This document shows positions 15,894-25,100 of a stretch of 37,896 nt of DNA, piece after piece (the first letter of the stretch is position 1; every line of letters starts with the position of its first letter). The notes under the pieces were generated by a model. It saw only the letters and a list, made by a program, of their open reading frames with translations, did not search any database and was not told where the DNA came from. The position numbers and the translations under genes were made by a program. Source of the stretch: Acidobacteriota bacterium (lineage in GTDB: Bacteria; Acidobacteriota; Terriglobia; Bryobacterales; Bryobacteraceae); contig JAFLBB010000043.1 of the NCBI GenBank assembly GCA_017304135.1, forward strand, positions 1 through 37,896. The letters are read 5' to 3'.

Positions 15894-17453
15894 ATGACGC
15901 GCGTATGGAGACTCTGGGGATTCCTGCTGGCGACTGCCGCGGCGATACAAGCTGTCGAGGTGGAGCAACACCGGCCGCACGATTTCACCTTCACGGCCCA
16001 GGTGGAGGGCAATCCGTTCGCGGTGGACGTGCGCGCCGAGTTCAACGGGCCTGACGGCAGGCAACTTGCCATCCCGGGCTTCTATGACGGCAACGGGCAA
16101 TGGAAGGTGCGCTTCTCGGCCCCGGCGCCGGGTGAGTGGACGATGCGGACCCTCTCTCCGGTGGCCGCGCTGCACGGCAAAACGGAGTCGATCCAGGCCC
16201 GGCCCAACACGCATCGGAACACGCACGGGGTGCTGCGCGTGGACCCGCTCCATCCTTACCACTTCCAATTCGAAGACGGCTCGCGCTTCTTCCTGATGGG
16301 CTACGAGGCCGACTGGCTGTGGGGCGCGGACATGCTGGACCCGCAACGAAAGCTGATGCGCAGGCTCATCGACCAGATCGCCGCCCGTGGGTTCAACTAC
16401 GTGATCGTCAACGTCTATGCGCACGATACGCGCTGGTGTCCGGGCAAGGTGAATGAGTGGGACTACGGCCCGGCGCCCGTGTATCCCTGGGAAGGGACGA
16501 ACGACAAACCCGACCATGAGCGGCTCAACCCGCGCTTCTTTCAGATCTACGACGGCATGATGGAGGCCTTGCGCGAAAAGGGAATCGTGGCGCACATCAT
16601 GTTCAAGGTTTACAACAAGCAGGTGAACTGGCCGGCCGCGGGCAGCGCCGCCGAAGCCCGCTTCTTCCGCTACGTCACGGCCCGCTACCAGGCCTATCCG
16701 AACATTGTGTGGGACTTCGCCAAGGAGTCGTTCTACGAAAAGAACAACCAGTTGCAGCGCAACCTGATGGAACTGGTGCGCTCCACCGACGCCTACCGTC
16801 ACATGATGGGCGTGCACGACGACGACATCTACGAATGGGACCCCAAGCTCGGCGCGACGCTGGATCTGCGCATCGATCAGCAGCACGTGGACTGGGAACA
16901 GATGATCGCCTTTGACCGTGCGCAGCGCCGCCGTCCGGTGGTCAACGTGGAATACAGCTACGAGTTGGGCGTTGAGCCGCTGCCCACGCACAACAACGTG
17001 AACCAGGTGGACTGGAAGCTGAATCTCGTCCGCGCCTATCGCATTCTGTTCGCGGGCGGCTACATCGCCTACTACTACAACAACACGGCCTGGGACATCG
17101 TGAAGCCCGATCCCGAGCCGCCAGGGATGGCCCGCTTTCAGATTCTCAAACAGCTGTTCGAATCGGTTCCTTACTGGCGGATGAATCCGGCGCCCGCCCT
17201 TGCCGTCGGAGGGAAGTGCTTGAGCGATGATGCGACCACGATGATGTGCCTTGCCGAAGGCGAGCAGGCACGCGCGAAGGACCGTCATCTCACGCTCAAT
17301 CTGATGGGCTTCTCCGGTGCGCTCGGCGCGGAATGGGTCAACACGTGGACGGGGGAGCGCAAGGCCATGGGGCGGATCGAAGCCGGCGTGGCGACGATCG
17401 ATTACCCCGCGGACTTTGGCGGCGCTCCGGCGATTCTGATCCTCCGGCGCTGA
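15894..17453 (+). CDS. DUF5060 / apiosidase-like (DUF4038-type) glycoside hydrolase, copy 2
   Basis: A 519-residue paralogue of the gene at 6942, alike over nearly its whole length. The signal peptide is residues 1-20 (LWGFLLATAAAIQA). A DUF5060 sandwich covers ~25-100 (PGFYDGNGQWKVRF) and a TIM barrel ~110-400. E278 (IVWDFAKES) and E353 (VVNVEYSYE) are kept, so both copies look catalytically competent. Differences lie mostly in loops after strand 6 (for example EPLPTHNNVNQVDW against DKMPTYRTEHDW), which may mean different specificity (inference). No ribosome site is evident. A weak hairpin, ACGGCGG/CCGCCGT (17453-17480), follows at the stop. An AraC regulator starts 40 bases later and may be co-transcribed. 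Confidence 0.88.
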   Translation: MTRVWRLWGFLLATAAAIQAVEVEQHRPHDFTFTAQVEGNPFAVDVRAEFNGPDGRQLAIPGFYDGNGQWKVRFSAPAPGEWTMRTLSPVAALHGKTESIQARPNTHRNTHGVLRVDPLHPYHFQFEDGSRFFLMGYEADWLWGADMLDPQRKLMRRLIDQIAARGFNYVIVNVYAHDTRWCPGKVNEWDYGPAPVYPWEGTNDKPDHERLNPRFFQIYDGMMEALREKGIVAHIMFKVYNKQVNWPAAGSAAEARFFRYVTARYQAYPNIVWDFAKESFYEKNNQLQRNLMELVRSTDAYRHMMGVHDDDIYEWDPKLGATLDLRIDQQHVDWEQMIAFDRAQRRRPVVNVEYSYELGVEPLPTHNNVNQVDWKLNLVRAYRILFAGGYIAYYYNNTAWDIVKPDPEPPGMARFQILKQLFESVPYWRMNPAPALAVGGKCLSDDATTMMCLAEGEQARAKDRHLTLNLMGFSGALGAEWVNTWTGERKAMGRIEAGVATIDYPADFGGAPAILILRR

Positions 17454-17492
17454 CGGCGGCGGCGCCCGGCAGTCCGCCGTTCCCGTTCTAGA

Positions 17493-18470
17493 ATGAACTC
17501 CATGGCAATTCGCCTCCCCGGCGAGCTTACCTTTGCACCGTTCCGGATTGAGCACCTTGTCGATGCCGAAGGCCGCTACGAGGTGCCGCTCAATCCGCGT
17601 TTTCCCTTCCACGTCAACCTGTTCTCGTTCTCCCCCGCGCGCGCCCCGTTTTCGATGAACTGGCATGAGCGGTTGGAACTGTTCGTACCCTTGGAGGGCA
17701 AGGGCAAGTTCCGCATGGGTGACCGCGCGGTCCCGTTTGCCGCCGGTGATGTGCTCGTCGTGGATGTGCGCAGCATGCATGGGGTGCTGGAGTTCAATGG
17801 CCGCAATCCACGCGCCGCCGTCATCAGTTTTCTTCCCGAACTCATCTGCGGCGCCGCTTCGCCGGAGTGCGATTCGCAATATCTCACTCCTTTCTATTGC
17901 CAGCTTGCCTCCACTGAGCCCGCGCTGCGGCGCACGGACCGCTTAAGCGGACCGCTTCATGCGGCCTTGGAAAAGCTGCTGCGCTGCTACTTCGGCGCTG
18001 CCGGCGGGCTGCATGTAGAAGCCGGCTGCAAGGTGTATCTGCTCGAGGCGCTTTATCTGCTTTCGCTCCACTTCGGCTATTCCGAGGAGTCGCAGGCGCT
18101 GTTGCAGCAGCGGCGGCGCCTGGCCGAGCGCTTCCGCCACCTGCACCTCTGGCTGGGGGAACATTACGCCGAGAAACTGACGGTGGCTGAGGCGGCTTCC
18201 CTCTGCGCCATGAGCGAATCAAAGTTCATGAAGGCCTTCAAGCAGGCCACCAACAGGACCTTCGTGCAGCACGTCACGCAAATCCGTTTGAACCAGGCGC
18301 TCAAGCTGCTGCGTCACACCGACCTGCCCATCAGCGAGATTGCCGTGCGCGTCGGCTTCAGTGACCAGAGCTACTTCGACAGGCGGTTCAAGGAGCGATT
18401 TCAGGAGACGCCGATTCAATGCCGCCGCGCGGCTCTGGCCAACGCCGATGGCATGAGGGGCGTGGGCTGA
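17493..18470 (+). CDS. AraC-family transcriptional regulator with cupin-like sensor domain
   Basis: A 325-residue regulator. Residues ~35-145 form a cupin-like ligand domain (WHERLELFVPLEGKGKFRMG, then AAGDVLVVDVRSMHGV). Residues ~220-312 hold the two AraC helix-turn-helices: LTVAEAASLCAMSESKFMKA, and LPISEIAVRVGFSDQSYFDR followed by RFKERFQETP. Such proteins usually activate sugar-use genes when a sugar binds the cupin. It directly follows the second DUF5060 hydrolase, which is a likely target. ATG 17493 is used; ATG 17502 is an alternative three codons in. Neither has a clear ribosome site. Confidence 0.9.
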   Translation: MNSMAIRLPGELTFAPFRIEHLVDAEGRYEVPLNPRFPFHVNLFSFSPARAPFSMNWHERLELFVPLEGKGKFRMGDRAVPFAAGDVLVVDVRSMHGVLEFNGRNPRAAVISFLPELICGAASPECDSQYLTPFYCQLASTEPALRRTDRLSGPLHAALEKLLRCYFGAAGGLHVEAGCKVYLLEALYLLSLHFGYSEESQALLQQRRRLAERFRHLHLWLGEHYAEKLTVAEAASLCAMSESKFMKAFKQATNRTFVQHVTQIRLNQALKLLRHTDLPISEIAVRVGFSDQSYFDRRFKERFQETPIQCRRAALANADGMRGVG

Positions 18471-18886
18471 CAAGCGGCGTGGTGGCAGCGAGGCGCTGTG
18501 TGCCTGGCCAGCGGCCCCGAACCAGCGCGCCGCGCAGGTAGAGCCCGCTTGTGTCGATAAGGGCTCGATGCCAACGCCGCCCGCGCGGCGCGATACATCA
18601 ATCGCTACCGGCTCTCCAGCAATGGCCGCCCGTCCGTATTCGAACAAGACTGGAGGTTTCCGGGCGAACAGGGGCGGCCCCCGCGGCCCAATGCTTGTCC
18701 CCGTCGCACGGCCACGGTCTGCTACATGCGGCGCCCGGACAACCGGCCGCGCGCGCTCAACGGCCAGATGGACAGCTATTCCACAGGCGGTCTGGCGGCC
18801 CCCAAACGCATCGTCGTTATCCTGCAAAACCCGGTGGACGCCAGCGATGTGCCACCTGAGCCATCTGGCTGCCATCTGGCTGCCAT
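18471..18886. other. Gap without a convincing gene
   Basis: An open + frame from 18561 to the TAA at 18912-18914 could encode about 117 residues (for example YINRYRLSSNGRPSVFEQDW), but it has no early start codon and no ribosome site, and a second frame is open over the same bases. It resembles no family I know and may be a decayed gene or chance openness in GC-rich DNA. A tandem repeat of CCATCTGGCTG (two copies plus a partial third, 18861-18888) lies at its right end. Confidence 0.4.
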
Positions 18887-18888
18887 TT
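18861..18888 (+). repeat. 11-base tandem repeat next to the TBDR3 promoter
   Basis: CCATCTGGCTG occurs at 18861-18871 and 18872-18882 and is followed by the partial copy CCATTTG. It runs into the predicted -35 box at 18887. It may be an activator site with helically phased half-sites (11 bases is about one turn), or simple slippage. Confidence 0.6.
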
Positions 18889-18915
18889 GCCTCGCTCACG
18901 GGCTGACTGTATAAT
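18887..18915 (+). promoter_or_regulatory. Predicted sigma70-type promoter of TBDR3
   Basis: TTGCCT (18887-18892) and a perfect TATAAT (18910-18915) are separated by exactly 17 bases. The transcript would start near 18922 and carry a leader of about 158 bases before ATG 19080. Confidence 0.65.
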
Positions 18916-18927
18916 CTCACCCTGGGC

Positions 18928-18939
18928 ATCCCGTGGGAT
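18928..18939. promoter_or_regulatory. Candidate operator just after the TBDR3 transcript start
   Basis: ATCCC-GT-GGGAT has perfect 5-base arms and sits about 6-17 bases downstream of the predicted start, a position suited to repression. The partner protein is unknown. Confidence 0.35.
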
Positions 18940-19069
18940 TCAAGTTTCTGGGGTCCTTTCCGTGCGCGCTTAAGGGGAGAGGCAAGGCGGTTCGGCCGTC
19001 GTCGGCATCTCCCTGTTGCATGCGCGAGCGGACCGGCGGGTTGCGGGAGTTATCGCTGTTTTCAGCTTT

Positions 19070-19075
19070 GGAGGA
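19070..19075 (+). promoter_or_regulatory. Ribosome binding site setting the TBDR3 start
   Basis: GGAGGA stands four bases before ATG 19080 and is the strongest site in the region. It rejects longer in-frame readings from 18933. Confidence 0.75.
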
Positions 19076-19079
19076 ATCG

Positions 19080-22000
19080 ATGATCAGACAGTATCGGGCT
19101 GCGACTCTGCTCGCGGCGATCACCTGCCTGGGGGGATTGTTCTGGCAGGTCCCGCAAGGCCTCGCCCAGAGCGGCGCCGGGGCGATTCAAGGGACGGCGC
19201 AGGACGAGACAGCGGCGGCGTTGCCCGGCTGCGAAGTGCTTGTCGTCAATAAAAGTACCGGGGTCAGGACGGCGACCAGGGCGAATGAAGTCGGCTTTTA
19301 CTCCGTGCGCGGGCTGTTCGTGGGTACCTACACGGTGACGTTCTCCCTGCCAGGGATGAAAAAGTACGAGGCCACCGTAACGCTGGCCAACGCCCAAGTG
19401 GTCGTCTTGAATCCGATTCTCCAGGTGGGCGATGTGGCCGAGCAAGTCACCGTAACCGGCGACGCACCGCAATTGGCCACCTACGACAGCGCGACGGTAA
19501 GCACGTTCCTTGACGCCAACCGCATCGATCAACTTCCGCAGAATGGACGAAACATCCTCGGCCTGGCGATGCGCACCGTGCCCGGCCTGGAAGCCAACGG
19601 CACGCGCGCCAACGGCCTCATGGGCGAGGCGCTGGAGTATTCGCAGGACGGCGCGCCGATGACTAACCGCAACTTTGGCGGCGTGGCCAATACGGCGCAA
19701 TCGACGCTGCCGGATCCCGACGCGGTGCAGGAAGCCAAGTTCGAGACTCTCAACTCCTCGGCGCAGTTCTCCACGCCCGGGACGGTGATTCTGACCACGA
19801 AGTCGGGAACCAACGGGCTGCATGGGTCCATGTTCGAGACCCTCCGCAATAACTACTTCGGAATCGCCCGTGCGCGTCAAAACCCCGCCAACTTCGCGGC
19901 TCCTCACCTGGTGCGCAATGAGTTCGGCGCTTCGGTGGGCGGACCGATTTACATTCCGAAGGTGTACAACGGCAAGAATAGATCATTCTTCTTCTTCGCC
20001 TATGAGCGGTTCTCGCTGCGCCAGGATTCGAGCCAGTTGGTTCGCGTGCCCACACCCACGATGCGCACCGGCGACTTTTCCGGTCTCATCAACGGCCAGG
20101 GCATCCTCCAGCAGCTCTACGACCCCTCCACCACCCAGGGCGCCGACAGCAGCTACCGCCGCTTGCCCTTTTCGAACAACTTAATCCCGCTGAATCGCAT
20201 CAGCCCGTTGGCCAAGACGCTCTACGCGGCCACGCCGTTGCCTTCCTCCAGCGACAACCCGCTCATCAACGCCAATCTGAACGACACCAACAAGACCGTT
20301 CAAACCGTACCCAACATCAACACCCGCGTCGACCACGTCTTCAACGACGCCAACCGCATCTATGTCCGCTTCACCGATATCCGCCAGTACCAGCAGGCCC
20401 TGCGCAATTACCCCAGCGCCTCGCCGGCCAATATCGAAGGCGGCGGCCTCCCCGCCGGCGCGACCGGATACCAACAGATTCCCGTGGCCACCGTGAGCCA
20501 CGCTCTCGGCTGGTCCCACACCTTCTCACCCACCTTCTTCTCGGAAACCATCATCAGCCAGCAGTGGCAGTCGATGTACGTCGAAGGCAATCCCGCTTCG
20601 CAGGGGAACTACGAAGCGCTCCTCGGTTTGCCCAACAACTTCGGCCAGACCGGCTTTCCCGCCATCGGCACTAACCTGATCATGCCCTACGGCGGCTCGC
20701 AGTGGAACTACGGCATGAACCAGCGCATCGATAACATCGACGAGAACATGAACAAGATCTGGGGCAAACACCAGTTCGCCTTCGGCGGCCGCTTCCGCCA
20801 CGAGCGTTTCGGCTACCTCTCTGACCGTTCACCGGACGCCGTCGATTTCTCCGGCCTGGCCACCGCCATGTACGACCCGACATCCGGCGCTCAGTACAAC
20901 CGCCTGCCCAACACCGGATATCAGGATGCCGACTTCTTTCTCGGGGCCGCCAACAACTACAGCCAGCGTTTGAACTCCCCCTTCAACCGTTCGTCGCTGC
21001 AGGAGTTCGACCTCTATTTCCAGGACAACTACCGCATCGGCCGCAGCCTGACCCTCAACCTCGGGGTTCGCTGGGAAGGCCACCCCGCGCCGCGCGCCGA
21101 TGGCGGCAACTTCACCTTCTTCTCGCGCGAGAAGAACGCGATCGTGCTCAAGCACCCGATCGAGGACTACTACAAGATCGGCTACACCACGCCCGCCATC
21201 ATCGCGAACCTGAAAAATCTCGGCGCGAAGTTCATGACTCCCGCCGAAGCCGGCCTGCCCGACACCGGCATCCGCGGCAACTGGAACAACATCCTGCCGC
21301 GTGTGGGCTTCGCCTGGACTCCGTCCTTCGGCAAGAACGGTACGGTCATCCGCGGCGGCTATGGCCGCTACCTCTATCCTGTGCCGATCCGCAACTCGGT
21401 CCGCTATCTCACCTCGCTCTACCCGTTTGTCGCGGCATACTCGCAGAACTTCAACTCCGCCCAGCAGTCGCCGGATGGCCTTCCGAACTTCCTGCTGCGC
21501 TCCCCGGTCACCGTCGTGGCCGGACAGAACAGCCGTGATGTCGTCAACTCCAGCACGGTCAACTCGCTGCTCCCCGGCATCGCCATGAGCACCAGCCTCG
21601 ATCCGGACTATCCCCCCGCCCGTGTCGACACGGCCAGCTTCACCATTGAGCAGCCCTTCCGGGATGGCTCGGTGCTGCGGGCCACGTATGTCTATACGCA
21701 CGGCGAGAACCTCGACCAGAACTTCCAGTACAATAACGCTCCCTCGGCTTACGTGTGGATGACCCGCACCGGCACAACGCCGCCCACCGGCGCCTTGGCC
21801 TCGGTCGCCACCCGCCCCTACGACAACCGCACCTGGGGAGGAAACGTCGTCTCCACCAAGTACGGCTGGTCAAACAACAGCGCCCTCCAACTGAACTACC
21901 AGCGCAACATGCGCAAGGGCTTCGCCTACCAGGTCTTCTATGTCTACTCGCGCGCGTTCCGTGTGGGCGGCAACACCTTCCGCGATAACGTCCTTAACCC

Positions 22001-22796
22001 GGCTGAGAATTTCGCCCCAGGCGTACTTCCTTCGGGCATGGACCTCGGCAGCGCCTACGAGCCCAGCCGCGAGTTCAACCGCTACCAGAACTACGCCGTC
22101 GACGGCGCCATTCCCAAGCAGCGTCTGAACTTCAACGGCATCGTCGAACTCCCGGTCGGCAAAGGCAAGCGCTTCCTCGGCAACGCCAACCGCTTCCTCG
22201 ATGGCCTGCTCGGCGGATTCCAATTCGCCTTCACCGGCCAGCTCGTCGCCCAGGCCTTCCAGGTCAACGACACCCACTGGGGCGAGATGAACCAGCTCGA
22301 AGTCTCCAAGACGAAACAGAAGATCACCGATTGCCGCTCCGGCATCTGCCGCGAGGGCTTCCAGTGGTTCAACGGCTACATCGCGCCGAACCTGATCAAC
22401 ACGGCGCGCGGCGTCCAGGGGTTGCCCTCCAACTACACCCCCTACATGACGCCGATCAACAACACCCCCGGCACCGCCAACTTCGGCAACAACAACGTGA
22501 GCGTCCGCCTGAACAATGGGACCAGCGTGACCACCGCCTACAACCCTGGTCCCAGCGGCGCGCACCCCTTTGGATTCACCACCCTCCAGGGCCCCTACAA
22601 CTGGCAGACCGACATGTCGCTCTACAAGATCTTCAACATCAACGAGCGCTGGAAGCTGCGCTTCAACATCGATGCCTTCAATGCATTCAACATGCAGGGG
22701 CTCACCAACCCCGACGCATTGACCGGCATCAACACCATGCAGTCCAGCTACTGGACTCCCCGCCAGATCCAGTTGACCATGCGCCTGTCCTACTAG
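19080..22796 (+). CDS. Oar-like TonB-dependent receptor (TBDR3)
   Basis: A 1238-residue outer-membrane receptor. The signal peptide is residues 1-29 (AATLLAAITCLGGLF core, cut near GLA-QSG). A carboxypeptidase-regulatory-like domain covers ~30-115 (AIQGTAQDETAAALPGCEVL, then GFYSVRGLFVGTYTV). The plug carries LPQNGRNILGLAMRTVPGL and QFSTPGTVILTTKSGTNGLHG, and a long barrel ends in IQLTMRLSY. It is longer than TBDR1 and TBDR2. From about 20050 on, its codons are notably richer in C at the third position than those of TBDR1, which may reflect strong expression or a different origin. It stands alone with its own promoter and terminator; no hydrolase is coupled to it, so its ligand is unclear. 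Confidence 0.93.
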   Translation: MIRQYRAATLLAAITCLGGLFWQVPQGLAQSGAGAIQGTAQDETAAALPGCEVLVVNKSTGVRTATRANEVGFYSVRGLFVGTYTVTFSLPGMKKYEATVTLANAQVVVLNPILQVGDVAEQVTVTGDAPQLATYDSATVSTFLDANRIDQLPQNGRNILGLAMRTVPGLEANGTRANGLMGEALEYSQDGAPMTNRNFGGVANTAQSTLPDPDAVQEAKFETLNSSAQFSTPGTVILTTKSGTNGLHGSMFETLRNNYFGIARARQNPANFAAPHLVRNEFGASVGGPIYIPKVYNGKNRSFFFFAYERFSLRQDSSQLVRVPTPTMRTGDFSGLINGQGILQQLYDPSTTQGADSSYRRLPFSNNLIPLNRISPLAKTLYAATPLPSSSDNPLINANLNDTNKTVQTVPNINTRVDHVFNDANRIYVRFTDIRQYQQALRNYPSASPANIEGGGLPAGATGYQQIPVATVSHALGWSHTFSPTFFSETIISQQWQSMYVEGNPASQGNYEALLGLPNNFGQTGFPAIGTNLIMPYGGSQWNYGMNQRIDNIDENMNKIWGKHQFAFGGRFRHERFGYLSDRSPDAVDFSGLATAMYDPTSGAQYNRLPNTGYQDADFFLGAANNYSQRLNSPFNRSSLQEFDLYFQDNYRIGRSLTLNLGVRWEGHPAPRADGGNFTFFSREKNAIVLKHPIEDYYKIGYTTPAIIANLKNLGAKFMTPAEAGLPDTGIRGNWNNILPRVGFAWTPSFGKNGTVIRGGYGRYLYPVPIRNSVRYLTSLYPFVAAYSQNFNSAQQSPDGLPNFLLRSPVTVVAGQNSRDVVNSSTVNSLLPGIAMSTSLDPDYPPARVDTASFTIEQPFRDGSVLRATYVYTHGENLDQNFQYNNAPSAYVWMTRTGTTPPTGALASVATRPYDNRTWGGNVVSTKYGWSNNSALQLNYQRNMRKGFAYQVFYVYSRAFRVGGNTFRDNVLNPAENFAPGVLPSGMDLGSAYEPSREFNRYQNYAVDGAIPKQRLNFNGIVELPVGKGKRFLGNANRFLDGLLGGFQFAFTGQLVAQAFQVNDTHWGEMNQLEVSKTKQKITDCRSGICREGFQWFNGYIAPNLINTARGVQGLPSNYTPYMTPINNTPGTANFGNNNVSVRLNNGTSVTTAYNPGPSGAHPFGFTTLQGPYNWQTDMSLYKIFNINERWKLRFNIDAFNAFNMQGLTNPDALTGINTMQSSYWTPRQIQLTMRLSY

Positions 22797-22819
22797 GGCG
22801 CGGCAATTCGCACAACCCA

Positions 22820-22855
22820 AGCCGGCTGGCCCACGGGCTGGCCGGCTGTTTTATT
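22820..22855 (+). terminator. Intrinsic terminator of TBDR3
   Basis: AGCCGGCTGGCC and GGCTGGCCGGCT pair with two G-T wobbles around a tiny loop (22820-22847), followed by TTTTATT. The T-tract overlaps the stop codon of the convergent cytochrome gene. The stem could also end that gene's transcript, although no T-tract follows in that direction. Confidence 0.7.
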
Positions 22856-25100
22856 GGGGAACACCGAGCTGGCGCAGAATCTGAAGGGCGGCGTCCCGAA
22901 TGGGGGGCTCGGTGGAAGTGGCCGCCTTCCGAAGATGGGGGACAGCGGCGTTCGAGTCGCCGCTGGAGGCGAGTGCAATCCCGAGTCCGAGTTGGGCGCG
23001 GGAGGAAGCCGGATCGAGGCGCACGGCTTCGCGCAAGTGCGGGATCGCCGCCTGCGGCTGCTGGGTCGCAACGAGCAGGTCGGCCAGAACGAGGCGGGCT
23101 TCGAGAAAAGCGGGATCGGCGCGCACTGCCGATTCGAGCTGTTGCCGCGCTTCGTCAATCAGCCGGGCGCGGCCCAAGGCCATGGCGAAGTTGTAATGAG
23201 TGCGGGCATCGCTGGGCCGGAGGCGGAGCGCGATTTCGAAGTGCGCGCGGGCCTGGGGAAAATCGCCCGCGGCGGCCAGCAGGTTGGCGAGGTTGTCATG
23301 GGCGTCCGAGTAGTCCGGTTGGATGCGGATGGCTTCGCGCAGGGCGGCCCCGGCGCGATCGGGGTCGCCGCTGGCCAGCAGCAACGCGCCGAGATTGCCG
23401 TGCGGCTCCGGCCGGTCCGGATCGAGTGCGATGGCCTTCTCGAAAGCGGCGCGGGCCAGCCCAAATTCGCCCCGCGCGCGATGGAGCAGGCCCAGCTCAT
23501 GCCAGCCAACGGGGTCGCTGGCGGCAAGGCCGCGGGCTGCCTCCAGTACCTGCAGCGCCTCGTCGAGCCGGCCGGATTGACGGAGCGCGATGCCGAGCTT
23601 GCGCATCACGAACGCCGACCGCGGACTGCGCTGGGCGGCCTGGCGATAGAAGGCCATGGCTTCGGTGAGCTGGCCGGCGGCGTTGAGAGCTTCGGCGAGT
23701 CCGAGATGAAACTCAGCGCGGGCGTTGGGAGATTGGGCGAGCGCGGCGCGCAACCGCGGAATGCCGCCAGGCAGGTTGCTCCGCTCGATCACTTGCGCGA
23801 GAGCGGTGTAGAGTTCGTGCTCGGAATCCGGCGCGGATTTGCCCGTTTCATACCGGACCACTTCGCCGCGGTACGCGGTAGCGCCGCGCTCGTGACGTTC
23901 GGCGCGGAGCGCGGTGGCATTCGCGGGCGACCGCCGCTGGATCAGGTGGTCGGTGGCCAGCGAGTGCACGACGTCCTCTGTGCGGCGTTTCGGCATGTGG
24001 CAGGCGGCGCAGTCTCGGTCGGCTCGGAGTTCGGCGGGATGCCGTGTGCTGGCGGCGGCATGGCATTGGCGGCACGCGGCGTCATAGTGACGGCGCGCCT
24101 GCTCTCCGCGCGGAACCGCATGCGGGTCATGGCAGGAACCGCATTCCAGGCGGCCCTTACTTTCCAAATAGCAGCGCGACTTGCGCATTCGGTAAACGGC
24201 GTTGACGATTTCGAACTTGTCGTCGCGGCCGGCGCCGCGAGCGTGATCGAAGAAGAGCCAGGAGGCGCCGAGGGGCTCCCCGGGCTTGTACGAGAAGGGG
24301 CCGCGATCATAGCGGAGGATGGAGTTGGGCAGAGGGAAGCTGGTGGTTTCCAGGTGGCACTGCACGCAGACCTCTTCGCGGCGCTCGCGGGGGAGGCGGG
24401 CGGGATTGATGATGGCCGCGCGGATGGCGCCGGCCTCAGCGCCTGCCTTGCCTGCGATCGCGGCGTGACGGGCGCCCGGCCCGTGGCAGCGCTGGCAGTC
24501 GATCCCTTGGGGCACCGGGTCGAGATAGACGGGCTCGGCAAATGGCTGGTCGTGTCCCGAGGGGATGCGCGGGTAGCCGTTATGGCAGAACATGCACTCG
24601 TAGCTGATGGGGCGGCGGAAGTCCTCGTGATCGGACGCATCATAGCCGGGGTTCATGGCGAGCGTGCCGCCGTCCTCGGCATACCAGCCGAGCGGGAGTT
24701 CGACGAGAGTGCCGCGTGGCGTGCGGTGGAGGAAGGTGCGGGCGTGATTGCCGGAGCCCATCACATAGTCGATCGACTTCTCGAAGACGTTCGTCTCGCC
24801 GCCCGCGGTGCCGAGTTGATGCCGCCGCTGGTAGTACCGGCCGCCGCGATCGAGGATGGTGAAGTGACTGTCGGAGGGTTTGTGGTAATAAGTTCCGATA
24901 GTGACGGTTTGAGGCGACGGGAGCGAGAAGGCGCGGCCCATGCCGGTCTGGCGGTAGGTGTCCCAAATCGCACGATGGCAGGCGGCGCAGCTATTCGCCG
25001 GTGCGTACGCCGAATCCGTGGCTTGTCCCTGGGCAAAGAGGGCCAGGATGGCGACGGCTGCGAAGACGAGGCTTGTGCGGATGAGCCGGGATTGCGGCAT
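22851..25100 (-). CDS. Seven-haem c-type cytochrome (c554-like) with C-terminal TPR repeats
   Basis: A 749-residue exported protein. The leader is residues ~8-27 (SLVFAAVAILALFAQGQA). Seven CxxCH motifs occur at C38, C169, C202, C245, C320, C343 and C364, so seven c-type haems are expected in the periplasm. The spacing and motifs such as ECGSCHDPHAVPRGE and DCQRCHGPGARH recall cytochrome c554-type proteins. Residues ~410-745 hold about eight to nine tetratricopeptide repeats (for example LGLLHRARGEFGLARAAFEK), a protein-binding scaffold. The natural reading is an electron-transfer protein that docks a partner through its TPR half; donor and acceptor are unknown. It converges on TBDR3. No clear ribosome site precedes ATG 25100. 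Confidence 0.87.
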   Translation of the reverse strand: MPQSRLIRTSLVFAAVAILALFAQGQATDSAYAPANSCAACHRAIWDTYRQTGMGRAFSLPSPQTVTIGTYYHKPSDSHFTILDRGGRYYQRRHQLGTAGGETNVFEKSIDYVMGSGNHARTFLHRTPRGTLVELPLGWYAEDGGTLAMNPGYDASDHEDFRRPISYECMFCHNGYPRIPSGHDQPFAEPVYLDPVPQGIDCQRCHGPGARHAAIAGKAGAEAGAIRAAIINPARLPRERREEVCVQCHLETTSFPLPNSILRYDRGPFSYKPGEPLGASWLFFDHARGAGRDDKFEIVNAVYRMRKSRCYLESKGRLECGSCHDPHAVPRGEQARRHYDAACRQCHAAASTRHPAELRADRDCAACHMPKRRTEDVVHSLATDHLIQRRSPANATALRAERHERGATAYRGEVVRYETGKSAPDSEHELYTALAQVIERSNLPGGIPRLRAALAQSPNARAEFHLGLAEALNAAGQLTEAMAFYRQAAQRSPRSAFVMRKLGIALRQSGRLDEALQVLEAARGLAASDPVGWHELGLLHRARGEFGLARAAFEKAIALDPDRPEPHGNLGALLLASGDPDRAGAALREAIRIQPDYSDAHDNLANLLAAAGDFPQARAHFEIALRLRPSDARTHYNFAMALGRARLIDEARQQLESAVRADPAFLEARLVLADLLVATQQPQAAIPHLREAVRLDPASSRAQLGLGIALASSGDSNAAVPHLRKAATSTEPPIRDAALQILRQLGVPQ

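Noticed and set aside
15852..17879. 675-codon - strand open frame across the second DUF5060 gene and the AraC start
   Set aside because: The + strand genes have signal peptide, domain and catalytic motifs; the reverse frame has none.
18568..18906. Open + frames of over 100 codons before TBDR3
   Set aside because: Two different frames are open over the same bases, neither has a ribosome site, and the promoter of TBDR3 lies in their end.
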